Assembly (NCBI GenBank): GCA_021732525.1
Contig: JAKFUU010000042.1
Location: 1 to 37,438, forward strand
Reading direction: 5' to 3'
Length of the DNA: 37,438 bases
From: Sphingomonadaceae bacterium
GTDB taxonomy: Bacteria > Pseudomonadota > Alphaproteobacteria > Sphingomonadales > Sphingomonadaceae
The notes below the pieces were generated by a model. The model made no database searches and was not told the DNA's origin. It saw nothing but the letters and a program-made list of their open reading frames with translations. A program made the translations under genes and the position numbers. How positions within the stretch are numbered: the stretch's first letter is position 1; the number at the start of each line of letters is the position of its first letter. Positions 15,528-23,176 of this stretch are shown here, piece after piece.

Positions 15528-16919
15528 TTATTCGCGCAGCGCCGCGCCGAGCCGGCGAATTGCTTCTAATTTTGCGAATAAGGGCTGCCAATCGTCATCT
15601 TCGGCAATCGCGGACCAGATGGTTTCAACCGCTTCGACCGGCATCGAGCATATGTCATCGCCGGACCAATATTGGCTTTTCGCGCCGCTGCTGCGGTAAC
15701 CGGAAACTATCGATGCAAAAGCTTGTGCTGCTTCTCCGATAACCGGTTGTTTGCCGCATTTCCCGCCGCGATGCTGGTGAAAGAAGGCATCGACTGGAAT
15801 CCGCTGCTCGATCATGAACCGTTCCGCCGCAGCGACCAAGCGCCGGTCCTGTTCCGCGCCCTGTGATGTGACCCCCAACCGCCATAAAAAGCGGCGCAGC
15901 AAGTGCCCCTGATACAGCGCGGGAAAGCGGTCCAGCGCCTCGATCAAGGGTTCGGCGGGGCAGATCAGGCGCAGTGCAATCGCCAACTGCGCCAAATTCC
16001 AATGCATCGCTTCGGCTTGCCGCCCAAAGGCATAAAGCCCGTCTTGATCGAAATAAGCGGCGGTAAAGCGCGCATCCCAAAAAGGCGTAAAGCGCCAGGG
16101 GCCATAGTCAAAGCTTTCGCCGGTGATGTTAATATTATCGCTATTGAGCACGCCGTGGACAAAGCCCGCGACCATAAATGCCGCCGCCTGATCGGCAATC
16201 CGGTCCACCGCATGATGGAGCAATGCAGCGGGATCATGCGGTCCGCCGCCTTCATTGTATAAAAACGTCATGCAATAATCCACCAGAGCCTGCATCATTT
16301 CGGTATCGCCAAGGAAAGCGAGCCGTTGAAAACTGCCGATGCGGATATGGCTGTGGCTGAGCCGCACCAAAACCGCCGAGCGTGTGGGCGATGGTTCATC
16401 GCCGCGCGTTAGGGCCTCCCCGGTTTCGACGAGCGAAAATGTCTTGGAGGTCTCCACGCCCAATGCTTCGAGCATTTCGGTGGCCAATATCTCGCGCACC
16501 CCGCCTTTCAAGGTTAACCGGCCGTCGCCGCTGCGGCTATAGCGGGTGGTGCCCGATCCTTTGGTGCCCAAATCGAGCAGACGTCCGGTATGATCGCGAA
16601 GCTGCGCATATAAAAACCCGCGCCCATCGCCAATTTCCGGGTTGTAATGGCGAAATTGATGCCCGTGATAGGCCATCGCCAAAGGTTGCGTCATATTGCC
16701 GGATAGGGGCTGAAACCGGCCAAAATGATCGGTCCAGTCGGCATCGCTCAAATGATCCAGTCCAATGGTTGCCGCCCAGCGATCATTGCGAAAACGCAGC
16801 CGCGCCTCGGGAAAATCGGCGGGATAGGCCGGATCGCTGATTTTTTTAACAAAATCGGCGGGAAGGCTGGCGATTTTGGGATCGGCAATGTAGGCAGCAG
16901 GCGTAGGTTGAACATTCAT
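15528..16919 (-). CDS. selO: Protein adenylyltransferase SelO (YdiU/UPF0061)
   Basis: 463 aa from the ATG at 16919; a GTG at 16970 would add 17 residues. The pseudokinase-like SelO fold is recognisable by MAYHGHQFRHYNPEIGDGR near 80, the nucleotide-binding LDLGTKGSGTTRYSR near 115, LKGGVREILATEM near 138, and the metal-binding HGVLNSDNINITGESFDYGPW near 255. Known role: transfer of AMP to Ser, Thr or Tyr of target proteins, linked to oxidative stress and metabolism. There is no C-terminal selenocysteine, as is usual in bacteria. Its start is only 38 bases from that of the divergent glycosyltransferase gene. Confidence 0.94.
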   Translation of the reverse strand: MNVQPTPAAYIADPKIASLPADFVKKISDPAYPADFPEARLRFRNDRWAATIGLDHLSDADWTDHFGRFQPLSGNMTQPLAMAYHGHQFRHYNPEIGDGRGFLYAQLRDHTGRLLDLGTKGSGTTRYSRSGDGRLTLKGGVREILATEMLEALGVETSKTFSLVETGEALTRGDEPSPTRSAVLVRLSHSHIRIGSFQRLAFLGDTEMMQALVDYCMTFLYNEGGGPHDPAALLHHAVDRIADQAAAFMVAGFVHGVLNSDNINITGESFDYGPWRFTPFWDARFTAAYFDQDGLYAFGRQAEAMHWNLAQLAIALRLICPAEPLIEALDRFPALYQGHLLRRFLWRLGVTSQGAEQDRRLVAAAERFMIEQRIPVDAFFHQHRGGKCGKQPVIGEAAQAFASIVSGYRSSGAKSQYWSGDDICSMPVEAVETIWSAIAEDDDWQPLFAKLEAIRRLGAALRE

Positions 16920-16944
16920 CCATCGTATCTTTGGTGATAAGTTT

Positions 16945-16952
16945 GGGAAAGG
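16945..16952 (+). promoter_or_regulatory. Ribosome-binding site fixing the glycosyltransferase start
   Basis: GGGAAAGG ends 5 bases before the ATG at 16958. It supports that ATG over the in-frame TTG at 16931, which lacks any purine-rich leader. Confidence 0.6.
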
Positions 16953-16957
16953 CAAGC

Positions 16958-18103
16958 ATGGCGCGCGCACGCATTTTGCATTTGCACGGCAATTTTGATC
17001 TCGGCGGGAAGGAAGTGCGGGCCGTAAAGCTGATGAATCACTTTGGCGATATGGCCGAACATGTTATTTTAAGCGCGAACCCCGATGCTTTATCGGCACG
17101 CGCGGCGATCGACACTAAAATTAAAGTCCTATTTCCCGGCCATAATGCTCCATCGTTGGCCGGGATTCCGGGCATGGGCCGATACCGGAAAATTGCGCAA
17201 TATATGAAGAAATTCCACTTGATCCTCAGCTATAATTGGGGCGCGATGGACGGCGTGATGGCGCATACATTATATGGGCGCGCCATGGGCCTGGCACCTT
17301 TGATTCATCATGAAGACGGCTTTAACGAAGACGAAGCCGACAGGCTTAGCCGCAAACGCAATTGGTTTCGCACGATCGCGCTGCAGCGCAGCCATACATT
17401 GGTGGTGCCGTCCAAAAGCCTGCAGGATATTGCGGTGAAAAACTGGCATCTGCCCTTTGAGAAAGTTGCGCGGTTTCCCAATGGGATCGATGTGAAGCTT
17501 TATTCGAAAAGCTGCCAGCGCGGGGCCTTTCCCGGATTCAAAAAGCGCGCGGGTGAGGTCGTCGTGGGGACCATTGCCGGGTTACGCCCGGTGAAGAATA
17601 TCCCCCGGCTGGTGCGCGCGGTGGCGGCGGCGGGGGATCATGTGAGGCTCGCCATTGCCGGGGACGGCCCGGCGCGCTCGGAAATCGCCGCGGAAGCCGA
17701 AAGACTGGGCGTTTCGGGCCGCTTGATGATGCCGGGATTTTTGCGCGATCCATGGCGCTATGCGGGCTTATTTGATATCTTTGCTTTGTCATCGGATAGC
17801 GAGCAATATCCCATTTCGCTTGTGGAGGCGATGGCGGCGGGATGCGCGGTGACGGCCACCGATGTTGGCGATGTGCGCCATATTGTCGATGCCGAAAATA
17901 AGCCCTATATTGTGCCACGCGATGACGATGCTCTGGCGGCGGCCATTCGCGATCTGGCGAATGATCCTGCACTGTGCGAGCGCCTTGGCCTGCGCAATCG
18001 CAACAAGGCCCATAGCGAATATGACGAAGGCCGGATGTTTGCTCGTTACCGTCAGCTATATGGTTCCGCGATGGGCCGCGCCGATTTTGCGCGACAAGGC
18101 TAA
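16958..18103 (+). CDS. Glycosyltransferase family 4
   Basis: 381 aa, two Rossmann-like domains. Near the N-terminus HLHGNFDLGGKEVRAVKL is the glycine-rich acceptor-side loop of GT4 enzymes. The donor half carries RFPNGIDVKLY near 178, GTIAGLRPVKNIPRLVRA near 205, and the retaining-GT acidic motif EQYPISLVEAMAAG near 290. Probable role: sugar transfer in cell-envelope polysaccharide or glycolipid synthesis; donor and acceptor are unknown. It is divergent from selO with 38 bases between starts, so promoters must overlap coding sequence. An imperfect hairpin (18099-18107 with 18117-18124) spans the stop codon but has no T tract. Confidence 0.88.
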   Translation: MARARILHLHGNFDLGGKEVRAVKLMNHFGDMAEHVILSANPDALSARAAIDTKIKVLFPGHNAPSLAGIPGMGRYRKIAQYMKKFHLILSYNWGAMDGVMAHTLYGRAMGLAPLIHHEDGFNEDEADRLSRKRNWFRTIALQRSHTLVVPSKSLQDIAVKNWHLPFEKVARFPNGIDVKLYSKSCQRGAFPGFKKRAGEVVVGTIAGLRPVKNIPRLVRAVAAAGDHVRLAIAGDGPARSEIAAEAERLGVSGRLMMPGFLRDPWRYAGLFDIFALSSDSEQYPISLVEAMAAGCAVTATDVGDVRHIVDAENKPYIVPRDDDALAAAIRDLANDPALCERLGLRNRNKAHSEYDEGRMFARYRQLYGSAMGRADFARQG

Positions 18104-18180
18104 TGCGATCGTTTAGCGATTAGCAAAATCATATCATGCGCGTTTGCGCCGCATAATTGAGCGAATTGGGGATCAATATC

Positions 18181-19584
18181 GTGTTTAAGGGTCTGAAACC
18201 CATCCAATATGCCGGGCGTGAAGTTTGGCCGCTGATCGAAGGGGGAAAGGGCGTTGCTGCGACGAATCATGCGAGTTCCGGCGCCTGGGCGGCGGCGGGC
18301 GGTATCGGCACTATTTCGGCCGTCAATGCCGATAGCTATGATGCCGATGATCAGGCTATTCCGCAAATTTTTCTGGGTCGCACCCGCGAAGAACGCCATG
18401 AAGAATTGATCCAATATGGAATAATTGGCGCGGTGGCGCAAATAAGACGCGCTTATGATATTGCGGGAGGCAAAGGGGCGATCAACATCAACGTCCTTTG
18501 GGAAATGGGCGGTGCGCAGCGTATCTTGCACGGCGTGCTCGAACAAACCAAGGGGATGGTCCAAGGGGTCACTTGCGGCGCGGGAATGCCATATAAGCTA
18601 TCCGAAATTGCGGCGCAATATGAGGTTTTTTATCTGCCGATCATCAGCTCGGCCCGCGCCTTTCGGGCCTTGTGGAAACGCGCTTATCATAAAGTGCCGC
18701 AATGGCTGGCGGCGGTGGTTTATGAAGATCCCTGGCTTGCCGGCGGGCATAATGGCCTTTCCAACGCCGAGGATCCGCGCGCACCCGAAGACCCCTATCC
18801 CCGGGTGAAGGCTTTGCGCGAGGTTATGCGCGCCGAAGGACTGGCCGATGACGTCCCGATCATCATGGCGGGCGGCGTTTGGTATCTGCGCGACTGGGAG
18901 AGTTGGATCGACAATACCGAATTGGGCCAGATTGCCTTTCAATTTGGCACCCGGCCCTTGTTGACGCAGGAAAGCCCGATCCCACAGGGTTGGAAAGATG
19001 CGTTGACCCACATACCCGACGAGGGCGTTTTACTGCATAAATTCTCGCCCACCGGATTTTATTCCAGCGCGGTCATCAATCCTTTTTTGGAAGAGCTGCA
19101 AGCCCGGTCCGAACGGCAGATATCTTTTGCCAAGCAAGCCAGTGAGGCATTTTCGGTTTCGTTGGATGTGGGCGTTAAGGGCAAGAATTATTGGGTCATG
19201 CCAGCCGATTTGATGAAGGCCCGGCAATGGCATGCACATGGTTTTACCGATGCGTTGAAAACCCCCGACGACAGCTTGATATTTGTAACGCCGCAATCGC
19301 GCGATGCGATCCGTAAAGATCAGAAAGACTGCATGGGCTGTCTGTCGCATTGCGGTTTTTCCTCTTGGAAAGACCATGATAGTTACAGCACCGGACGCCT
19401 TGCCGATCCGCGCAGTTTCTGCATCCAAAAAACATTGCAAGACATCGTGCACGGCGGGCCGATTGATGAAAATTTGATGTTTGCGGGGCATAGCGCTTAC
19501 TTATTTGGCAAAGACCCGTTTTATTCCAATGGCTTTGTTCCCACGGTCAAACAATTGGTCGAACGCATATTGTCGGGCGATTAG
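18181..19584 (+). CDS. Nitronate monooxygenase-like flavoprotein with C-terminal cysteine cluster
   Basis: 467 aa from the GTG at 18181, chosen because GGGGA (18168-18172) sits 8 bases upstream and the family commonly begins FKGLKP; a TTG at 18157 has no such site. The FMN-binding TIM barrel of the 2-nitropropane dioxygenase family covers about 1-330, with GVAATNHASSGAWAAAGGIGT near 25, VQGVTCGAGMP near 125 and IIMAGGVWYLRDW near 230. After the barrel, residues about 384-414 hold C-x2-C-x3-C-x22-C, not part of classical nitronate monooxygenases and able to bind a metal or iron-sulfur cluster. Expected activity: FMN-dependent oxidation or reduction; the true substrate is unknown. It follows a glycosyltransferase with no evident functional link. 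Confidence 0.85.
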   Translation: MFKGLKPIQYAGREVWPLIEGGKGVAATNHASSGAWAAAGGIGTISAVNADSYDADDQAIPQIFLGRTREERHEELIQYGIIGAVAQIRRAYDIAGGKGAININVLWEMGGAQRILHGVLEQTKGMVQGVTCGAGMPYKLSEIAAQYEVFYLPIISSARAFRALWKRAYHKVPQWLAAVVYEDPWLAGGHNGLSNAEDPRAPEDPYPRVKALREVMRAEGLADDVPIIMAGGVWYLRDWESWIDNTELGQIAFQFGTRPLLTQESPIPQGWKDALTHIPDEGVLLHKFSPTGFYSSAVINPFLEELQARSERQISFAKQASEAFSVSLDVGVKGKNYWVMPADLMKARQWHAHGFTDALKTPDDSLIFVTPQSRDAIRKDQKDCMGCLSHCGFSSWKDHDSYSTGRLADPRSFCIQKTLQDIVHGGPIDENLMFAGHSAYLFGKDPFYSNGFVPTVKQLVERILSGD

Positions 19585-19668
19585 GTTCACGGCTAAATAA
19601 TTCCCAATCCCGTCCGCAATGGAGCGATTGCAAGGATTTGGATACTATCAATCCCATATCTGCGGGGC

Positions 19669-19675
19669 AAGGAGG
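19669..19675 (+). promoter_or_regulatory. Strong Shine-Dalgarno deciding the PilZ gene start
   Basis: AAGGAGG, a full match to the anti-Shine-Dalgarno core, lies 6 bases before the ATG at 19682. It shows that the longer in-frame reading from 19619 is not the protein start. Confidence 0.8.
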
Positions 19676-19681
19676 CCCTCT

Positions 19682-20014
19682 ATGGGACAAGATAATATGC
19701 CGCAATCATCTGCATCGCAGGCGAAAAGAGACCAACGTAAAGATCAGCGGCATATCGTGTTGCTGCGTTTGGTTCTGTTGGAAAATCAACGATTGCATCG
19801 ACGGGATGCCTATATTTCGGAAATCTCGGTTTATGGATGCCGTTTTTATTGCAAAGGTAAGCTGCGCGCGGGCGATACCATCGCTTTGTGCTTGGATAAC
19901 GTCCAAATGACCGAAGCAATCGTTATTTGGCGAAAGGGCGATGTTGCGGGATGCCGTTTTTCGGTACCGATTGGCATGGATTTGATCACGCAGATGGCGT
20001 TCAATATTATTTGA
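19682..20014 (+). CDS. Small PilZ-domain protein
   Basis: 110 aa. A basic N-terminal segment with QRKDQRH (the RxxxR region) leads into a six-stranded beta-barrel pattern. The second PilZ motif is ISEISVYGCRF, where the usual D/N-x-S-x-x-G has Glu for Asp. PilZ domains bind cyclic di-GMP through these two motifs; the Glu may weaken binding. Stand-alone PilZ proteins act as cytoplasmic adaptors in motility, polysaccharide or cell-cycle control. It lies alone, 97 bases after the nitronate monooxygenase gene and convergent with amt. Its target cannot be inferred. Confidence 0.8.
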   Translation: MGQDNMPQSSASQAKRDQRKDQRHIVLLRLVLLENQRLHRRDAYISEISVYGCRFYCKGKLRAGDTIALCLDNVQMTEAIVIWRKGDVAGCRFSVPIGMDLITQMAFNII

Positions 20015-20040
20015 TGTGGCTGGGTAAGGGCTTCAAAAAA

Positions 20041-21348
20041 TTAATCTAAATCCCAAGCTCGCTCGCCATGGCTGGTAATATCCAGGCCGTCGCGCTCCGC
20101 CTCTTGGCTAACGCGCATGGGCAGGATCATGGCGACCATATAACCGATAATCAAAGTCATCACCGCGGAAAAGACGGCAACGATGCCAACGGCCTTCAAT
20201 TGCACCCACAGCTGCGACAGCATCCCCGCCCCGTCACCATAGCCAACCCCGCCAAGGCTTTCACTAGCGAAGATTGCGAGCAAGATCGATCCCAAAATAC
20301 CGCCGACGCCGTGCACCGCAAATACATCCAACGTGTCATCTATTTGCAATTTGCCCTTAACGAAGCCAACGGCAAAGAAACAAGCAAATCCAGCGATTGC
20401 GCCAAGGATTACGGCGCCGCCTGGGCCGACAACACCCGCTGCTGGTGTGATGGTTGCCAGCCCGGCAATCGCGCCGGTCGCAAAGCCGACCGCAGTGGAT
20501 TTTCCAACCTTGACCTTTTCAATGGCCATCCAAACCAACGCGGCGACCGATGCGGCAATATGGGTATTAATGATGGCGCTGGCAGCCCCCAAATCGCTGG
20601 CCGTCAGCGCTGACCCGCCGTTGAAGCCGAACCAGCCAACCCATAATAGCCCCGCGCCAGCAACGGTTAAGGCGGGGCTGTGCGGTAGCATTAATGTCCG
20701 CGGAAAACCGATGCGCTTGCCCAGCATGATGGCCAGGATTAACGCCGACACACCCGCCGTGGTATGCACCACAATGCCGCCGGCAAAATCAATCGCACCG
20801 TCCGCCGCCAAAAACCCGTTTCCCCAAACCCAGCGAGCGACTGGCGCGTAAACGAGCAAAGACCAAAGTGCGCTGAACGCTATGGTCCAACCAAACCGAG
20901 CGCGTTCGGCCCACGCGCCGACAATCAACGCTGGGGTGATAATTGCGAAAGTCATCTGGAACAGGCCGAACACCAGCTCACCGATGGACTGTCCTTCACG
21001 CACCGCGAACATTTGGTTAAACATGAAATTTTGCAGCGTGCCGATATATTCTCCGCCATCGGATGAAAAAGCCAGGCTATAGCCGATCATGACCCATAGT
21101 AACGAAACGATCGCCGTTATCGCGCCGATTTGGATCAGCACCGACAGGAAGTTTTTGGCACGCACCAGCCCGCCATAGAAAAGCGCGAGACCTGGCAGGG
21201 TCATCATCAGCACCAGCGCCGAGGAGGTTAAAATCCACGCTGTGTCGCCGCTGTCTGTCACGGTCGCTGCGATGACATTATCTTGTCCAAAGGCAGGCGC
21301 GGAGAGCAACGCCAAAGCCATTGTTACAGCTTTCAAAATAACGCGCAT
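20041..21348 (-). CDS. amt: Ammonium transporter (Amt/MEP/Rh family)
   Basis: 435 aa. Signal-like N-terminus (cleavage likely after about residue 21, AFGQD), then eleven hydrophobic helices. The conserved pore histidines are seen in GGIVVHTTAGVSAL and DVFAVHGVGGILGS. Role: inner-membrane ammonium uptake channel. The ATG at 21348 is preceded by AGGGG. The usual companion glnK/glnB is not adjacent on either side, and no clear sigma-54 promoter was seen in the 107 bases before it. That interval separates it from the upstream dehydrogenase gene on the same strand, so co-transcription is possible. Confidence 0.95.
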   Translation of the reverse strand: MRVILKAVTMALALLSAPAFGQDNVIAATVTDSGDTAWILTSSALVLMMTLPGLALFYGGLVRAKNFLSVLIQIGAITAIVSLLWVMIGYSLAFSSDGGEYIGTLQNFMFNQMFAVREGQSIGELVFGLFQMTFAIITPALIVGAWAERARFGWTIAFSALWSLLVYAPVARWVWGNGFLAADGAIDFAGGIVVHTTAGVSALILAIMLGKRIGFPRTLMLPHSPALTVAGAGLLWVGWFGFNGGSALTASDLGAASAIINTHIAASVAALVWMAIEKVKVGKSTAVGFATGAIAGLATITPAAGVVGPGGAVILGAIAGFACFFAVGFVKGKLQIDDTLDVFAVHGVGGILGSILLAIFASESLGGVGYGDGAGMLSQLWVQLKAVGIVAVFSAVMTLIIGYMVAMILPMRVSQEAERDGLDITSHGERAWDLD

Positions 21349-21455
21349 ATTCCCCTCTATTTCTTGGATATTCTCTTGTGCCTATCTCTAGGTAGCATTG
21401 TGCGGTTGCTCAATCCCTAAAGTTGACATTGTTTGGTTGCGTTTTGTTGTTCGGT

Positions 21456-22457
21456 TTACGAAGACCAGCCGTCAAAAACCTGATCGGGCGGGCGGTGGCC
21501 ATCGGCCCAAATACGGATATTGGCAATTACGCGGTCACCCGATGCTTCGCGTCCTTCAAATGTCGCGCTACCCATATGCGGCAGCAAGACGACATTGCGC
21601 AGCCCCAGTAATCGCGGATCGACCGCCGGTTCGTGGGTATAAACATCAAGCCCGGCACCCGCAATTTGGCCGGTCTCCAACGCCATGATCAAGGCCGCTT
21701 CGTCGATCAATTCGCCGCGCGATGTGTTGATCAAATAGGCTTCTGGTTTCATCATCGCGATCCGCGCGGCGCTGATCATCCCACCCGTTTCGTTGGTCAA
21801 TGGACAGTGTAGCGAAATAATGTCGCTTTTGGCCATCAACCGGTCAAGCTCAGGTTCGTAGGTTATTCCCAAAGCATCCTCGACACTGGACGGCAGTCGT
21901 TTGCGCTTGCTGTATATTATATCCATGCCAAAGGCGCGGGCGCGCGCGGCAACCGCCTCACCAATTCGGCCAAAACCGATGATGCCCAGTATCTTGCCGC
22001 CAACCCGGTGGCCCAACATCCCCGATGGCCGCCAGCCATTCCAGACGCCGGTTCGCATCAGCTTTTCCCCCTCGCTCAAACGCCGGGGCACCGACAATAT
22101 CAGCGCCATGGTCAGATCCGCCGTATCGTCGGTGAACACCCCCGGCGTATTGGTAATGATGATATTTTTCGCCGCCGCCGCCGCCATATCGACGTGATTC
22201 ACGCCCGCACCATAATTGGCGATCAATTTCAAACGCGGCGGTGCTTCCGCGATTAAGCCGGCATCAATCCGGTCGGTGACCGTGGGCACAAATACATCGC
22301 AATCGGCCATTGCCGCCGCCAATTCATCGCGGGACATCGCAAGATCGGCGTCATTAAACCGGGCGTCAAAAAGCTGCGCCATTCGCTCCTGCGTTGCGGG
22401 TAGCAGTTTGCGGGAAACAACCACACGGGGCCGTTCGATACGTTGATGCTGGCTCAT
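21456..22457 (-). CDS. D-isomer-specific 2-hydroxyacid dehydrogenase (glyoxylate/hydroxypyruvate reductase type)
   Basis: 333 aa from the ATG at 22457; an in-frame TTG two codons earlier is an unlikely alternative. The NAD(P)-binding fold carries GIIGFGRIGEAVA near 158. The catalytic Arg247 (NTSRGELID), the acidic residue near 276 (HEP) and His294 (LPHMGSAT) are all present. The pattern fits glyoxylate reductases / D-glycerate dehydrogenases rather than the long 3-phosphoglycerate dehydrogenases, as no ACT domain follows. Reaction: NAD(P)H-dependent reduction of glyoxylate or hydroxypyruvate, or the reverse. It is upstream of amt on the same strand; no glyoxylate-pathway neighbours are present. 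Confidence 0.9.
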   Translation of the reverse strand: MSQHQRIERPRVVVSRKLLPATQERMAQLFDARFNDADLAMSRDELAAAMADCDVFVPTVTDRIDAGLIAEAPPRLKLIANYGAGVNHVDMAAAAAKNIIITNTPGVFTDDTADLTMALILSVPRRLSEGEKLMRTGVWNGWRPSGMLGHRVGGKILGIIGFGRIGEAVAARARAFGMDIIYSKRKRLPSSVEDALGITYEPELDRLMAKSDIISLHCPLTNETGGMISAARIAMMKPEAYLINTSRGELIDEAALIMALETGQIAGAGLDVYTHEPAVDPRLLGLRNVVLLPHMGSATFEGREASGDRVIANIRIWADGHRPPDQVFDGWSS

Positions 22458-22528
22458 GGACAATGGGTTAGGTTGCTTTTTAGGGTGCCGTCAAGCGATC
22501 AGGCCTATCAACGGCAAAAAGTTGACGC

Positions 22529-22558
22529 TTGAACTATCGGTCAAGGTTACATTATAGG
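22529..22558 (+). promoter_or_regulatory. Possible promoter of the SH3-domain gene
   Basis: TTGAAC (22529-22534) and TATAGG (22553-22558) with an 18-base spacer, ending 33 bases before the ATG at 22592. Both boxes are only partial matches to the housekeeping consensus. The 134-base interval to the divergent dehydrogenase holds no other obvious signal. Confidence 0.25.
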
Positions 22559-22591
22559 ACAAATAACTAAGGCCAAATTATTGTGTAAGTT

Positions 22592-23077
22592 ATGAAAATT
22601 TATAAAAAATATCTTACGATCAGCGCCCTTGTTGCTTTGCTGGTCGGCGCAGCGCAGGGGGTATTGGCGCAATCGGACGGCAAAGTGCCCTATTGGGCCT
22701 CGATCGGTGAAAAGGTGGCGCGGATGCGCACCGGACCTAGTATGGATTTTCCGGTCAAATGGGTCTATAAACGCAAGGATTTGCCGGTAAAAGTAATTGC
22801 GCGGCTAAGCATTTGGCGCAAAGTAGAGGATCCCGATGGGGATCAAGGCTGGATGCATGTGCGTTTGCTTAGCGTGGCGCGAACCGCCGTTGTCATTGGC
22901 AGCGGCATCGGGTCGCTACGCGAAACACCATCGCCAACCGCGCGCGTCGCTTGGCGGGTGGAACCCGGCGTGGTCGGCCGGATTGATGATTGCCGCAACG
23001 GCTGGTGCCGGTTGGATATAGCCGGCCGCAATGGTTATATCGAAACCGATCGGCTCTTTGGCGACGAAGCCCCTTAA
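22592..23077 (+). CDS. Secreted bacterial SH3-domain protein
   Basis: 161 aa. The signal peptide is clear: MKIYKK, a hydrophobic core to about 20, and cleavage around VLAQSDG (26-27). Two SH3-like repeats follow: ARMRTGPSMDFPVKWVYKRKDLPVKV at about 43-90 with GWMHVRLLS, and a second from about 100 (GSLRETPSPTARVAWRVEPG) ending GWCRLDIAGRNGYIETDRLFG. The family (SH3_4-like) is common in sphingomonads as a periplasmic protein, and bacterial SH3 domains usually bind cell-wall peptides. It stands between a divergent dehydrogenase and the helicase gene (99 bases downstream). Function beyond wall binding is unknown. Confidence 0.85.
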   Translation: MKIYKKYLTISALVALLVGAAQGVLAQSDGKVPYWASIGEKVARMRTGPSMDFPVKWVYKRKDLPVKVIARLSIWRKVEDPDGDQGWMHVRLLSVARTAVVIGSGIGSLRETPSPTARVAWRVEPGVVGRIDDCRNGWCRLDIAGRNGYIETDRLFGDEAP

Positions 23078-23176
23078 GAAACGGCCGCGTTAACCGCCCC
23101 GGCACATGGTGGATAGCGATCTGGGTAGCCCCAAATAATATTGGGACCGGGCAATAGCCTGCTCTATAACCGCATT

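Noticed and set aside
20068-20613. 181-codon plus-strand frame opposite amt
   Set aside because: Antisense to a complete ammonium transporter with both pore histidines.
21349-21455. Possible sigma-54 promoter before amt
   Set aside because: A GGCAC half-site is present, but no GC pair stands at the -12 distance; expected for nitrogen control but not supported.
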